Shown piece by piece: positions 7,921 through 21,176 of a stretch of 64,000 bases of DNA. The notes beneath the pieces are model-generated. The model searched no databases. It saw nothing but the letters and a program-made list of their open reading frames with translations, and was not told where the DNA came from. The translations under genes and the position numbers were made by a program. Source of the stretch: a bacterium (GTDB lineage Bacteria; Armatimonadota; Fimbriimonadia; Fimbriimonadales; Fimbriimonadaceae); assembly GCA_027483535.1 (NCBI GenBank), contig JAIXUN010000003.1, forward strand, positions 372,001 through 436,000. The letters run 5' to 3'. Positions within the stretch are counted from its first letter, which is position 1; every line of letters begins with the position of its first letter.

Positions 7921-10209
7921 TTAACGTTTTGGCGCCCCCTGAATATTGATAAGCTCCTGCTTGTAGGCGTCCTGAAACTCTTTTGGAAGCAGGTTTAAGG
8001 GAACCGGTTTGGAGCCTACGGGTTCGTGCCACTCCACCTGACCGGTGGCCGAGAACCCCGGGGCGAGATGGATCGTGATCTCGAGGTGGACCTGCTTATA
8101 GAGGTAGAGCCGATCTAAGGAAAACCCGACGGGGATGTTTTTGATCTTCATGCCCTTCGGGTTCGATTTCGCGTAAACAACCTCCGCCAATTGTTGGGGA
8201 CCCATCACCCAGCGACGTTTGGGCGAGTTTTGGACCTCAGCCACAAGTCGGAAGCGGTGTTTCGAGGAAGCAGAGAACTTGACATCGTCCGGCAGTCCAT
8301 TAGGGAAATAGAGCGTCGGTTCGGCCGTGGCGCCGTACGCGGAGAATCCTCCACCCTCCGACCCGATTCGAACGAGAAAGTTCGAAAGAATGTCTTCCGG
8401 GATTGCCGACCTGAAGAGCACTTCTTCGAGTAAGGCTCTGGTCTTTTGTGGAACCCGGAGCTCCTGCACATCGATATCGGTCGGATCCGCAGCCGGAATC
8501 GATGGCAACATGGGCGCAATCGCTTTATAGAATCGTGACCAGAATGCTGAGTTTCTGAACGCGGGTTGCCATCTCTCCCCAAAAGGTGGTCGGCGTCCCG
8601 GCTCGGCATAGGCAGGCCAATATTTCGGTTCTACTCCATCCGTTGGAAGGTCTTCTAACTGTGCTCTCTGAACCAGAGAGTCTAGAGAGTTGTTCCAGTT
8701 GATCAGGGCATTGGCTTCGGCATAGTCGCCCAGCATCTCGACCAGGTTTCGATACTTACCCGTGGACTTTACGTTTAGATGCCCCTCCAGGCTTCGACGG
8801 TCTCGGTAAATCTTGCGAACCCAGTGGGGGTCCGACAGTCTCACAATGTTCCGATGTTGCGCCCCGTTGCTCCGGTTAGGGACTCTCTCGGCGGACTGAA
8901 ACACCGTAAACATTCGCAAAAAACCGTAGTTCAAATCAACGCCCTCATCCGAAAGTTCACCGACGAAGGACGCACCTCGATCCTGCGCTTCCATCTTGAG
9001 TAGCTCCCATGCTCCAAAGGTCAACGGATCCCGTTCCGTAGTCCGCTTGACTAGTTGAAGAAGGTTCAGGTCAGGCTCTTTAGTAGCGTAAGCGTCAAAC
9101 GATCTGCCTTCTAAATCGCTGGGCCAGGGTAAGAGCTTCCGGAAATCGCGCGCATCTAGGGAGATCAGTTGCTCCTTTTGGCGGGTGAAATCCCAGAAGC
9201 GACCATCGAATTCGTCTGAATCCAATAATGGATCCATGTTGTAAGAGTAGTTTTCAACCGCGATGGCAACTTCGCCTAGCCGATCCAGAACGGCTACGCA
9301 GATTTTGTAGAAAGCCAGATTTGGGCGAGAGATCGCTACAATCAGGTTCTCCGGTTTAGTAACCAAACCAAGTCGCTGCACCAGGCCCTCTGCCATTTCT
9401 TTTGGTGGCGCCTCCTTAAGTCTCTCGCTCATCAATTGTTGCTCGGTCCAGTAGTCCGCAATAATTCCTGAAGGGTCGAAACTGAGATGGGTTTGAAGGG
9501 CTCGACCGTTATTGGTTGTTCGCAACGGCTTCCAAGCGAAAACGCGACGCTCACCTATCGGAAGTCGGATGAATTCTTCCGCCGTAAATTGTGCGATTAG
9601 ACGATTCAAAAGTCGACCCGACGGGAGCTCCCGCTTGATCCACCAAAAATCTTCGTCCTCAAAGAACTGCGTCCGCAACATCTTGCCGTCAGTGGGTTGC
9701 TCGAAGAACTTATCCCACCGTTCGGTTATCAAACGGACATGATCGTCGGAAAAGGATTCGTACCGACGAACCGTAACCTTTGCGGAAGATAAGAACCGAC
9801 GAACAATTGGGCGGTGCAGCCGTTCGATTGCTTCAGCTTCTTGCAGAATCTGGGTTTCGGTTTGCTCTAGAAACCATTCTCCGTTCCAGTAGGTCCATGT
9901 TGCGTTAAAGGCCTCGGCAATCTTTGCCCTCAGCTCTTCGGGCGTGGTGGAGGGAGCGTAGGCAACGAAGGTGGTGCGCTGCAATCGCTTGTCAATACGG
10001 ACCGGGGCGCCAAAAAGTCTGGAAAGCTCATGCGCTGCCCTGGGAAACGGCATTGGCTCGATCTCGAGCGCGAATCGCTCTTCTTGAACGCCTGTTGCCC
10101 TTTTTGAGCCCGTACCATGCGCCGAACCAACCGTAGCGATGAGGATGGCGCAAAGAAGCCCGCCGGCAACCCGTGCGGTGAAAACAGAGCCGATCTTCGG
10201 GTTGTTCAT
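7921..10209 (-). CDS. Secreted protein with STN/secretin-like N-terminus (paralogue C of three, divergent)
   Basis: The 762-aa product starts MNNPKIGSVFTARVAGGLLCAILIATVGSAHG, a signal peptide of about 31 residues. It keeps the family N-terminal block (IEPMPFPRAAHELSRLFGAPVRIDKRLQRTTFVAYAPSTTPEELRAKIAEAFNATWTYW) and the motif LPIGERRVFAWKPL, but is much less similar to A and B than they are to each other. It lacks their Lys/Pro-rich C-terminal tail, ending instead in INIQGAPKR. It is the likely older member from which the B/A arrangement grew. The function is unknown; no catalytic residues are evident. Confidence 0.78.
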   Translation of the reverse strand: MNNPKIGSVFTARVAGGLLCAILIATVGSAHGTGSKRATGVQEERFALEIEPMPFPRAAHELSRLFGAPVRIDKRLQRTTFVAYAPSTTPEELRAKIAEAFNATWTYWNGEWFLEQTETQILQEAEAIERLHRPIVRRFLSSAKVTVRRYESFSDDHVRLITERWDKFFEQPTDGKMLRTQFFEDEDFWWIKRELPSGRLLNRLIAQFTAEEFIRLPIGERRVFAWKPLRTTNNGRALQTHLSFDPSGIIADYWTEQQLMSERLKEAPPKEMAEGLVQRLGLVTKPENLIVAISRPNLAFYKICVAVLDRLGEVAIAVENYSYNMDPLLDSDEFDGRFWDFTRQKEQLISLDARDFRKLLPWPSDLEGRSFDAYATKEPDLNLLQLVKRTTERDPLTFGAWELLKMEAQDRGASFVGELSDEGVDLNYGFLRMFTVFQSAERVPNRSNGAQHRNIVRLSDPHWVRKIYRDRRSLEGHLNVKSTGKYRNLVEMLGDYAEANALINWNNSLDSLVQRAQLEDLPTDGVEPKYWPAYAEPGRRPPFGERWQPAFRNSAFWSRFYKAIAPMLPSIPAADPTDIDVQELRVPQKTRALLEEVLFRSAIPEDILSNFLVRIGSEGGGFSAYGATAEPTLYFPNGLPDDVKFSASSKHRFRLVAEVQNSPKRRWVMGPQQLAEVVYAKSNPKGMKIKNIPVGFSLDRLYLYKQVHLEITIHLAPGFSATGQVEWHEPVGSKPVPLNLLPKEFQDAYKQELINIQGAPKR

Positions 10210-10318
10210 TAGCGCTCTTCGGGGTTCGAATCATCCCTTCTCCAGAGACGATCCTTAAAGTCCCAAGATCATGACGAGGCAAACCTCAGTACGGTTCGTT
10301 CAATTCAAATCCCTTAAC

Positions 10319-10357
10319 GAAAAACCCCTGCCCGACCACTCAGATCGAACAGGGGTT
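10319..10357 (-). terminator. Rho-independent terminator of alaS
   Basis: Read on the minus strand, AACCCCTG pairs with CAGGGGTT around a loop of about 19 bases and is followed by TTTTT. It lies just after the alaS stop codon. Confidence 0.75.
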
Positions 10358-10375
10358 GAGGCGGATTTATCGCTG

Positions 10376-13102
<2,727 letters not shown>

Positions 13103-13194
13103 AACCGCCTATTTTGGCATCTTTAGGCCCTTCAGAACCGCTCCGAGCGGGTTCTAACGCTCCAAACCCGGTCTGATCTCGTAGAACCACCTCG

Positions 13195-14757
13195 ATGGCG
13201 CGTGCGGAAGAGATTCTCTTGTTGGGAGACCAACTGTTTGCCTCTTACGAGGGTCCGGGTCGGCACGCGCTGCTGCCGGGAATGCCGAAAGACATTCCGG
13301 TGGTGATGGCGGAAGAGGTGGGACTCGCCACGCGCATCAAGCACCACAAGCAGAAGGTGGTCCTCTTCTTCTCGGCGATGCGACACTACCGAGACGCCTT
13401 ACGAGCCGAGGGCAGGGAAGTGACCTACCAAGAGTGGTCTTCCGACTCCCGACCCCTCCTGGAAACCGTAACGGCCGCCAAGGTTTACGTCTATCAAATC
13501 GCGGACCGGTTCTTTGAACATGCGGTGGTCGACTGGGCATCGGCAACGGGTCGAGAATTGGTTTGGGTGCCCAACCCGATGTTCCTCACGTCTGCCGAGC
13601 AGTGGTCGAACTATCTGCAGCAGCCGATCTTATGGCCACACGACCCAAAGAGCACCGCGACCAAACCGGGTCGAAAGCGACTGCTCATGGGCGACTTCTA
13701 CAAAGCTCAGCGGCAGAACCTAAAGATTCTGCTGGAAGAAGACGGCAGTCCGGTGGGCGGCAAGTGGAGCTTCGACGCCGACAACCGACTGGCGCTGCCC
13801 AAAAACGTCCTCCCGCCCCCAGTGAAGTTCCCCTCACCCGATGGCATCACCAATGAGGTGATCGATTTGGTGGAAAAGGAGTTTGCCGATCACCCCGGAA
13901 GCGCAAAAGAGTTTGCCTACGCCGTGACTCATGCCGAAGTGGAAGACCTGCTCCAGGAGTTCCTGCACGAACGGCTGGATAGGTTCGGCGAGTACGAAGA
14001 CGCGATTCCGCACCGAGAGCGAACCCTATTCCACTCCATCCTCACGCCCTACCTCAACAGCGGACTCCTCACCCCCGCACGAGTGGTGGAAGCCACCCTG
14101 CAGCACGCAAAGCACAACAGCATTCCGCTGAACTCATTGGAAGGCTTTTTGAGGCAAGTCATCGGTTGGCGAGAGTTCATCTTTTGGATGGATCGCACGT
14201 ATTTGGCTCGCGGAGTCTTTGAGGGCGGCCAGACTCCCAACCACTTTGGTCACACCCGAAAAATGGGTCCGCAGTGGTACCGGGGCGATACGGGTCTGCC
14301 TCCGTTAGACACCGTGATCTTACGAACCGTTCGACATGCCTGGTGTCACCATATCGAGCGGCTCATGGTGGTGGGCTCCGCGATGCTCATGGCGGAACTG
14401 CACCCAGACGAGGCGTATCGGTGGTTCATGGAGATGTTCATCGATAGTGCCGATTGGGTGATGTCGCCCAACGTGTATGGCATGAGCCAGTTTGCGGATG
14501 GCGGCATGTTTGCCACCAAGCCGTACCTTTCGGGGTCGGCGTACATCCTCAAAATGTCGGACTACGGGAAGGGACCCTGGTGCGATGTTTGGGACGGCCT
14601 CTATTGGCGATTCATTGCCAACCACCGCGAGACATTCGCCAGGAATCCGCGCATGGCGGTGATGCTCGGCACAGTGGACAAGATGGATCCCGCGCGGAAA
14701 GAGCGCATCTTCACCGCCGCCGAGCGATGGATGGACATAGTAACGACAGCGGATTAG
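13195..14757 (+). CDS. Cryptochrome/photolyase family protein (PhrB/FeS-BCP-type) lacking the usual Fe-S cysteines
   Basis: The 520-aa product opens ILLLGDQLFASYEG, the Rossmann N-terminus of the prokaryotic (6-4) photolyase/PhrB group, and contains the FAD-domain signatures GWREFIFWMD, HHIERLMVVGSAMLMAELHPDEAYRWF and SPNVYGMSQFADGGMFATKPY. Such enzymes repair UV photoproducts or sense light with FAD. In the FeS-BCP group the segment after MSDY carries CxxC and ACPFN cysteines that hold a 4Fe-4S cluster; here residues about 454-475 read MSDYGKGPWCDVWDGLYWRF and those cysteines are absent, although the flavin site looks intact. It overlaps the convergent lipoprotein gene by 4 bp. The family is certain; repair versus photoreceptor role is open. 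Confidence 0.9.
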   Translation: MARAEEILLLGDQLFASYEGPGRHALLPGMPKDIPVVMAEEVGLATRIKHHKQKVVLFFSAMRHYRDALRAEGREVTYQEWSSDSRPLLETVTAAKVYVYQIADRFFEHAVVDWASATGRELVWVPNPMFLTSAEQWSNYLQQPILWPHDPKSTATKPGRKRLLMGDFYKAQRQNLKILLEEDGSPVGGKWSFDADNRLALPKNVLPPPVKFPSPDGITNEVIDLVEKEFADHPGSAKEFAYAVTHAEVEDLLQEFLHERLDRFGEYEDAIPHRERTLFHSILTPYLNSGLLTPARVVEATLQHAKHNSIPLNSLEGFLRQVIGWREFIFWMDRTYLARGVFEGGQTPNHFGHTRKMGPQWYRGDTGLPPLDTVILRTVRHAWCHHIERLMVVGSAMLMAELHPDEAYRWFMEMFIDSADWVMSPNVYGMSQFADGGMFATKPYLSGSAYILKMSDYGKGPWCDVWDGLYWRFIANHRETFARNPRMAVMLGTVDKMDPARKERIFTAAERWMDIVTTAD

Positions 14758-15269
14758 CGATAGGCCTTCTCGAATCGGTGGACGCCTTGTAAGTTGCCCA
14801 CCGAGGTTTCCAGCCCCTCGTACTTCTTGTTTTCGCCCTTTAGGTCAAGCACAATCGGCTTTTCGTAGGCGGCTTTCAGCTTGTCGACCGGAATCCAGGG
14901 CTTGTTCGGGTCTCGAAAGTCTTCGCCGCCACCATCGTCGATCTCGATGCTGCCGGGCCTAAGCGTGAGCCGGCCTTTGGTGTCGTCGTAGCTCCACTTG
15001 CCCTTGATCTCCACGCCTTGCTGTTTGCCGTCTAGCTTCAGCCAGTACTCGTTTTTGTTGGCGAGCACCTTCAGGTAGCCGGTGAGCGACCGGTCTTGGA
15101 GTCCCTTGAGCGAGAGGTTGTTCTTCCCATCGACTCCGCTCACTTCGAACCCGCCGTTCCACATGCCCAAGAATCGAATCTTTTTGGAGTCTCCACAACC
15201 GGAAAGCAGGATGGCGCTCGCCACGAGCGAGGAAAGAATTGCCGCCGATTGGAAGGTGGATTTGCGCAT
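14754..15269 (-). CDS. Small putative lipoprotein
   Basis: I take the ATG start MRKSTFQSAAILSSLVASAILLSGCGDSKK, which gives a lipoprotein signal peptide with lipobox LSGC and Cys at about residue 25; a TTG 24 bases upstream would add eight residues. The mature part, about 146 residues, is rich in beta-prone segments (WNGGFEVSGVDGKNNLSLKGLQDRSLTGYLKV, WSYDDTKGRLTLRPGSIEI) and resembles a small beta-barrel or lipocalin-like sheet, but I recognise no family. It should be anchored in a membrane after Cys acylation. It converges on the photolyase gene with a 4-bp overlap. Confidence 0.75.
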   Translation of the reverse strand: MRKSTFQSAAILSSLVASAILLSGCGDSKKIRFLGMWNGGFEVSGVDGKNNLSLKGLQDRSLTGYLKVLANKNEYWLKLDGKQQGVEIKGKWSYDDTKGRLTLRPGSIEIDDGGGEDFRDPNKPWIPVDKLKAAYEKPIVLDLKGENKKYEGLETSVGNLQGVHRFEKAYR

Positions 15270-15342
15270 TACCGATACGTTCAACGTACCCAACCGCCGG
15301 TTTGATCCTTTTTTGATCCTTCAGTTGTTGCGATTGGCTCTT

Positions 15343-15675
15343 TCAAAGTTCCAACTGCGGATCCGGGAAGGTTCGGTAGAGGGCGGATTTGAAGTTTCGA
15401 GTTCGTCGGAAGACCTCGGCGTGAAGGTCTTCAATGGGGCCGGATCGGTGGGCGACCACGTTGAACGCCTCGTCTAGCTGGGTGAGGTCTTTGACTTCAA
15501 TCCGGATCTGAAACTCGCCAAGACCTTCGGGACCGAATCCGAACTTTCGGCGCTCGAAGGTGAAGCCGCCGATGTGTCCGCCGTCTTTGAGAGCGCCCAG
15601 GTAGTCGTGAACGGCTTTGGTGAAAGCTCGGTCTTGGCCGGGCTCGGTGTCGCACCAGATGGCGTAGATGTTCAC
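15343..15675 (-). CDS. Small conserved protein resembling DUF6614
   Basis: The likely start is the GTG giving VNIYAIWCDTEPGQDRAF; the longer ORF in the track adds 37 unconserved-looking residues that overlap repeat DNA. The 110-aa product has the pattern of a small ferredoxin-like alpha/beta protein: NIYAIWCD..PG, FTKAVHDYLGALKDGGHIGGFTFERRKFGFGPEGLGEFQIRIEVKDLTQLDEAF and a final helix. That matches my memory of the DUF6614 family (N-terminal NIYHIWCDLKPG, then RRKLGLGPPGLGEF), whose function is unknown. No signal peptide is present, so it is cytoplasmic. The family name is from recall and needs a profile search. Confidence 0.6.
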   Translation of the reverse strand: MNIYAIWCDTEPGQDRAFTKAVHDYLGALKDGGHIGGFTFERRKFGFGPEGLGEFQIRIEVKDLTQLDEAFNVVAHRSGPIEDLHAEVFRRTRNFKSALYRTFPDPQLEL

Positions 15676-15785
15676 GGCTTGGAGGTTACCGGAATGGGAG
15701 CGGTGGGAGATTTCCGGCAGAGCGCCCCGTTCTTTTTGCTCGAGCCGCCCATTGCACGCGGCAATCACTCCCCTCCAGATGAGCA

Positions 15786-16270
15786 AGGCCGTCCCGACTT
15801 ATCGGAAACGGGGTGGTACAAGGTGAGATCTCGCGGGTGGTTGAAATCCCGTCATTAAGATGTCTGGAGGGACCTCTGGACCTTCTGCTTAGCCAACCCG
15901 CAATAATTCCCCTCCCGGGAGGGGTGCCCCGGCAGGGGCGGGGTGGTCTCCGGGAGGATCTCTCGTCCAAGTACCGGTCCCTTCGGGAAGAGTTTTTGCA
16001 AATCGAAACCGGGCTGGGTGGTTCCGGTTGCCAAACGGTATTCGAGTCACCTTGTTCAATCAGTTTTTTCGCCCTTCGAAAGGAGTTGCGCCGTGTTCGC
16101 AATTTTCGACCACCCCGTCGCTTCGCGCCACCCCTCCCGGGAGGGGAATTTGGCATCCTTCCTTTCGACCAAGTTCAATAAAATAAGAGCGAAGATCCAA
16201 TGATTGAAGGTGCCACCGGACCCATATTCCGCTCCTTGGGAGGGGTGCCCGCAGGGCGGGTTGGTTCAGA
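15786..16270 (+). repeat. REP-like palindromic repeats upstream of the DUF559 gene
   Basis: This 480-bp gap has no convincing gene. It holds copies of a GC-rich palindrome, CCCCTCCCGGGAGGGG, with a flank GGGGTGGTCTCCGG: one at about 15903-15958, an inverted one at 16108-16151 and a degenerate one at 16225-16270 that runs into the start codon of the DUF559 gene. A stretch near 15820-15845 (GTGAGATCTCGCGGGTGGTTGAA) resembles the DUF559 start region (GTGAGATCACGCGGGAAGTTTGAA), as if it were an old copy of its 5' end. The same repeats recur in the 57.5-58.6 kb gap. Confidence 0.75.
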
Positions 16271-16669
16271 GTGAGATCACGCGGGAAGTTTGAAGCACTG
16301 CCTTATAACCCCGAGTTGCGCCATCGTGCCAAGGAACTTCGACGAGCCGGGATGCTTCACGAAGCCGTCGTCTGGAACCAACTTAAGCACGGAAGACTCA
16401 ATGGTTTGGACTTTGACCGACAGAAGATTATTGGCAACTACATCGTGGATTTCTTTTGTGCCGAGCGCGGGTTCGTTTTGGAAGTGGACGGTGCCTCTCA
16501 CGAAGACCGATATGAGTACGATGCGGAGCGAGACGCTTTTCTGACTGGACTCGGCTTGACGGTTGTCCGAATCTCCGTGAACTCGGTTTTGAACCACATA
16601 GAGGACGTCGTGGAATACTTGAAAAATCACCCATTGCTAACGGAAGAAACTCCCGAGGACCAAGCTTGA
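16271..16669 (+). CDS. DUF559 domain protein (Vsr/restriction endonuclease-like fold)
   Basis: The 132-aa product starts at a GTG inside the repeat element and reads KFEALPYNPELRHRAKELRRAGMLHEAVVWNQLKHGRLNGLDFDRQKIIGNYIVDFFCAERGFVLEVDG, the full DUF559 signature. The family is related to very-short-patch-repair endonucleases; the conserved Glu in the first helix, VDFF and the EVDG strand correspond to the PD-(D/E)XK-type catalytic core. These genes are found widely in bacteria, often beside short palindromic repeats, and their role is unproven. It overlaps the next gene by 4 bp (TTGA). The composition of the upstream DNA and the repeats suggest a mobile or repeat-associated unit. Confidence 0.85.
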   Translation: MRSRGKFEALPYNPELRHRAKELRRAGMLHEAVVWNQLKHGRLNGLDFDRQKIIGNYIVDFFCAERGFVLEVDGASHEDRYEYDAERDAFLTGLGLTVVRISVNSVLNHIEDVVEYLKNHPLLTEETPEDQA

Positions 16670-17817
16670 ACCAACCCCTCCGAGTCGCCATCGCTGGGCT
16701 GGGCGGATTCGCTCACACCCACCATGAAGCCCTCCGCGCCCTAGAAGCGACCGGCGTCGCGCGACTCGTCGCCACCTGCGACCCCACGCTCACCACCCTC
16801 CCGCACACCATCGAAGAAGAGCTCATCGCCCGAGAAGCCCGGTTCTTCCCGACCCTCGAAGAACTCCTCTCAAGAACGCCCGACCTCGATTGGGTCTGCC
16901 TCCCGACCCCCATCCCGTTCCACGCCGATCAGCACCGGCAAGTCGTGGAAACAGGAGCGGCGTGCTATCTGGAAAAGCCACCGACCCTATGGCTTCCTGA
17001 ACTCCACCAAATGCTGGAAGTCGAAAAACAAGCCTCGAAAGCCACCAACGTTGGGTTCAACTTTGTCGGCGATCCGTTCCGCCGAGAGTTCAAGCAACGC
17101 GTCATCAACGGCGAATTCGGACCACTGAAATCGGTAAGACTCTTCGCCCATTGGCCCCGAACTCCCGCCTACTACTTGCGCAACAACTGGGCGGGCAAAA
17201 GATTCCTGGACGGCAAGCCCGTTATGGATTCACCCATCGGCAATGCGTGTGCGCACTTCGTGCAAAACCTGCTGTGGATGGCGGGGCAAGATTGCATCGA
17301 CCACGTAGCGAACATCGTTGATTGCGAAGCCGAGACGTTCCGCGCCTACGAGATCGAAAGCTACGACACCGTCTTTCTCAAAGCGACGCTGCAAGACCAA
17401 ATCCAGTTAAAGCTCGCCGTCAGTCACACCCTAAGAGAGGATTCAGCAGGGGAGGCCCAATCCGACCTTGAACTGTACGAATTCGAACGAGCGACGATCG
17501 AATTTCCCACCTGGCGGTCCGCAAAGATCGTTTGGAAAGACGGCTCGAAGTCAGAGGAACTGGTGGAATCCGGCTGGCGAGACTACCGAGACGTGGTGCG
17601 AGAGAACTTCCTCTCTTACGCTAGGTACCTCCGCGGAGAGACGGAGCGACCCATCACCACTCTGCAAGACTCAGAACCCTTTGTAAAGCTCTGCCACGAT
17701 TCTCAGCACTCGCCCAAAGGAATTCAAGACTTCTCTTTTGAGAGGGTCAAGACCGGGGCGAGCGGAGGGAGATCAGTACTAGGGTTAGAGAGCCAAATGC
17801 GCAACTTCTGCCTGTGA
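16666..17817 (+). CDS. Gfo/Idh/MocA family oxidoreductase
   Basis: The start is a TTG that overlaps the DUF559 stop (TTGA) and gives MNQPLRVAIAGLGGFAHTHHEALRALE, a Rossmann NAD(P)-binding N-terminus with GLGGFAHTH in place of GxGxxG. The second signature, YLEKPPTLWLPELHQML with the EKP lysine near residue 105, is the conserved Lys of the family. The C-terminal half is the usual beta-sheet substrate domain (VGFNFVGDPFRREFKQRVINGEFGPLKSVRLF). Such enzymes oxidise or reduce sugar or inositol hydroxyls. The substrate cannot be inferred from its neighbours. The last 30 residues (GASGGRSVLGLESQMRNFCL) look unconserved. Confidence 0.85.
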   Translation: MNQPLRVAIAGLGGFAHTHHEALRALEATGVARLVATCDPTLTTLPHTIEEELIAREARFFPTLEELLSRTPDLDWVCLPTPIPFHADQHRQVVETGAACYLEKPPTLWLPELHQMLEVEKQASKATNVGFNFVGDPFRREFKQRVINGEFGPLKSVRLFAHWPRTPAYYLRNNWAGKRFLDGKPVMDSPIGNACAHFVQNLLWMAGQDCIDHVANIVDCEAETFRAYEIESYDTVFLKATLQDQIQLKLAVSHTLREDSAGEAQSDLELYEFERATIEFPTWRSAKIVWKDGSKSEELVESGWRDYRDVVRENFLSYARYLRGETERPITTLQDSEPFVKLCHDSQHSPKGIQDFSFERVKTGASGGRSVLGLESQMRNFCL

Positions 17818-17981
17818 ATCTGCCCGACATCGAGAGCAGGGCACTCTAGAATTTTGCCGAGCAAAATTGCGAGCCTTTGAGCTGAAACTTTCATTTCTTG
17901 AGCCAATCTTTTAAACTGCGTTCATGCTTGCGCAATCTTTTTGCGCTAGCGCCTCCTGTTTTCGCAGAGGAGAACTACTTT

Positions 17982-18686
17982 ATGAAGCATCTACTTTTAC
18001 TGGGAGGGCTATCGCTCGCCGCTCTGTCAAACGCTCAGGTTTACAGTCAAATGAACCTGGTCAATGCAGGTCATAACCAAGGGGTTAGCAGCATGCTCGA
18101 ATCAGGCGAGATTGTCCTCGGTTTCAGCGCTACGACGGCTACCAACTCCATCGTTGCAGACGACTTCACCCTGTCAACCGCAACGGATTTGACCATGATC
18201 CGGTTCCTTGCCTATCAAACAGGGGCAACGACAGAATCCCTGACGGGTGTTAACTTCGCTATCTCAAACAGCGCGACAGCCGCCCTGAACGTTGGATCCG
18301 TCGTGTCGACGGGTTGGTATGACTTTTCGTTTCAACGCGCTTACCGAACCATCGAAGGCGACACAGCGACCACCACGCGAAGAATTCAATACATTGACGT
18401 CGCGCTGAACCAATCCCTGTCGGCAGGAACCTACGTTCTCTCCTATCAGATCATGGGGAGTACTGCTACTGTCTTCGTGCCCCCGATTCCGAATAGTCAG
18501 GCAGTTAACGGTAAGAATGCCTTTCAATCGGAGAGCGGACGTCCGTGGGAGCAGGCTCTGAGTGGATCAAATGGGGTCGACTTGCCATTCGAGATCTACG
18601 GTCAGCCCGTCCCCGAACCGGCGACTATTCTAGCTCTTGGTATTCCTGCCCTAGTTGCATTGAAGAGACGAAAGCGATCGGTCTAG
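17982..18686 (+). CDS. PEP-CTERM sorting-domain protein
   Basis: The ATG with GAGGAGA nearby yields MKHLLLLGGLSLAALSNAQ, a signal peptide, so I start 28 codons inside the track ORF. The mature part of about 210 residues is Ser/Thr/Asn-rich with beta-type segments and no enzymatic motif. The C-terminus PVPEPATILALGIPALVALKRRKRSV has the three parts of a PEP-CTERM signal: VPEP, a hydrophobic helix and a basic tail. Such proteins are processed by an exosortase and often end in the extracellular matrix or surface; no exosortase is in the window. It shares no obvious sequence with the two PEP-CTERM proteins at 25-27 kb outside the sorting signal. Confidence 0.85.
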   Translation: MKHLLLLGGLSLAALSNAQVYSQMNLVNAGHNQGVSSMLESGEIVLGFSATTATNSIVADDFTLSTATDLTMIRFLAYQTGATTESLTGVNFAISNSATAALNVGSVVSTGWYDFSFQRAYRTIEGDTATTTRRIQYIDVALNQSLSAGTYVLSYQIMGSTATVFVPPIPNSQAVNGKNAFQSESGRPWEQALSGSNGVDLPFEIYGQPVPEPATILALGIPALVALKRRKRSV

Positions 18687-19116
18687 TTTCGCCTTAAGGA
18701 GAACCGGTTTCTAAGGGCTCAATCTTTCGAACACGGGGTGTCGATGGATTGGGCTCTTTTCGTGCGTCGGGATAGAGGGTCTCAGGCTCAAACGGCGGTC
18801 GATCACACGTGGCAGTGGAACTGTGAACAACCTTCCCTGCCCAACAATTTCATGACGCCCCGGGCAGATGTTCCTCGCCGATACTCTAGACGGCAACTCT
18901 GAGGAGAAGCCACTCGATCTAGCTCCGAAACGCGGGGTTTCAAGGGCAAAGGCGCCCCAGATCGGGAACCCAAAGCGAATGACGACCGACCGCTGGAGGT
19001 CGGCCTGAACAACGAGGCTCGGTTCGCAGAAAAGGTCCAAATCGCCAAGCATCACCGGCGAAAAGGGAGCCCCCATCCTCAGAACTCCGACAAGGAACCG
19101 CCAAGGAGATTCGCTA
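18687..19116. other. 430-bp gap before pckG without a recognised gene
   Basis: Only an antisense ORF (18711-19169, minus) spans it, overlapping the start of pckG and showing no recognisable motif. AAGGAG, the pckG ribosome binding site, lies at the end. I see no structured RNA, terminator or repeat that I can support. Confidence 0.4.
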
Positions 19117-21108
<1,992 letters not shown>

Positions 21109-21144
21109 GCGAACCCCAAAAGGGATTTTCGCAAAGCCTTTTCG

Positions 21145-21176
21145 GCAAAGCCCTCTCCGCAAGGAGAGGGCTTTGC
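21145..21176. terminator. Bidirectional terminator between pckG and lipB
   Basis: A perfect 14-bp stem, GCAAAGCCCTCTCC / GGAGAGGGCTTTGC, closes on a GCAA tetraloop. It sits between two convergent genes and touches the lipB stop codon. A U-rich tract is weak on both sides, but the position and the perfect stem support the call. Confidence 0.7.
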
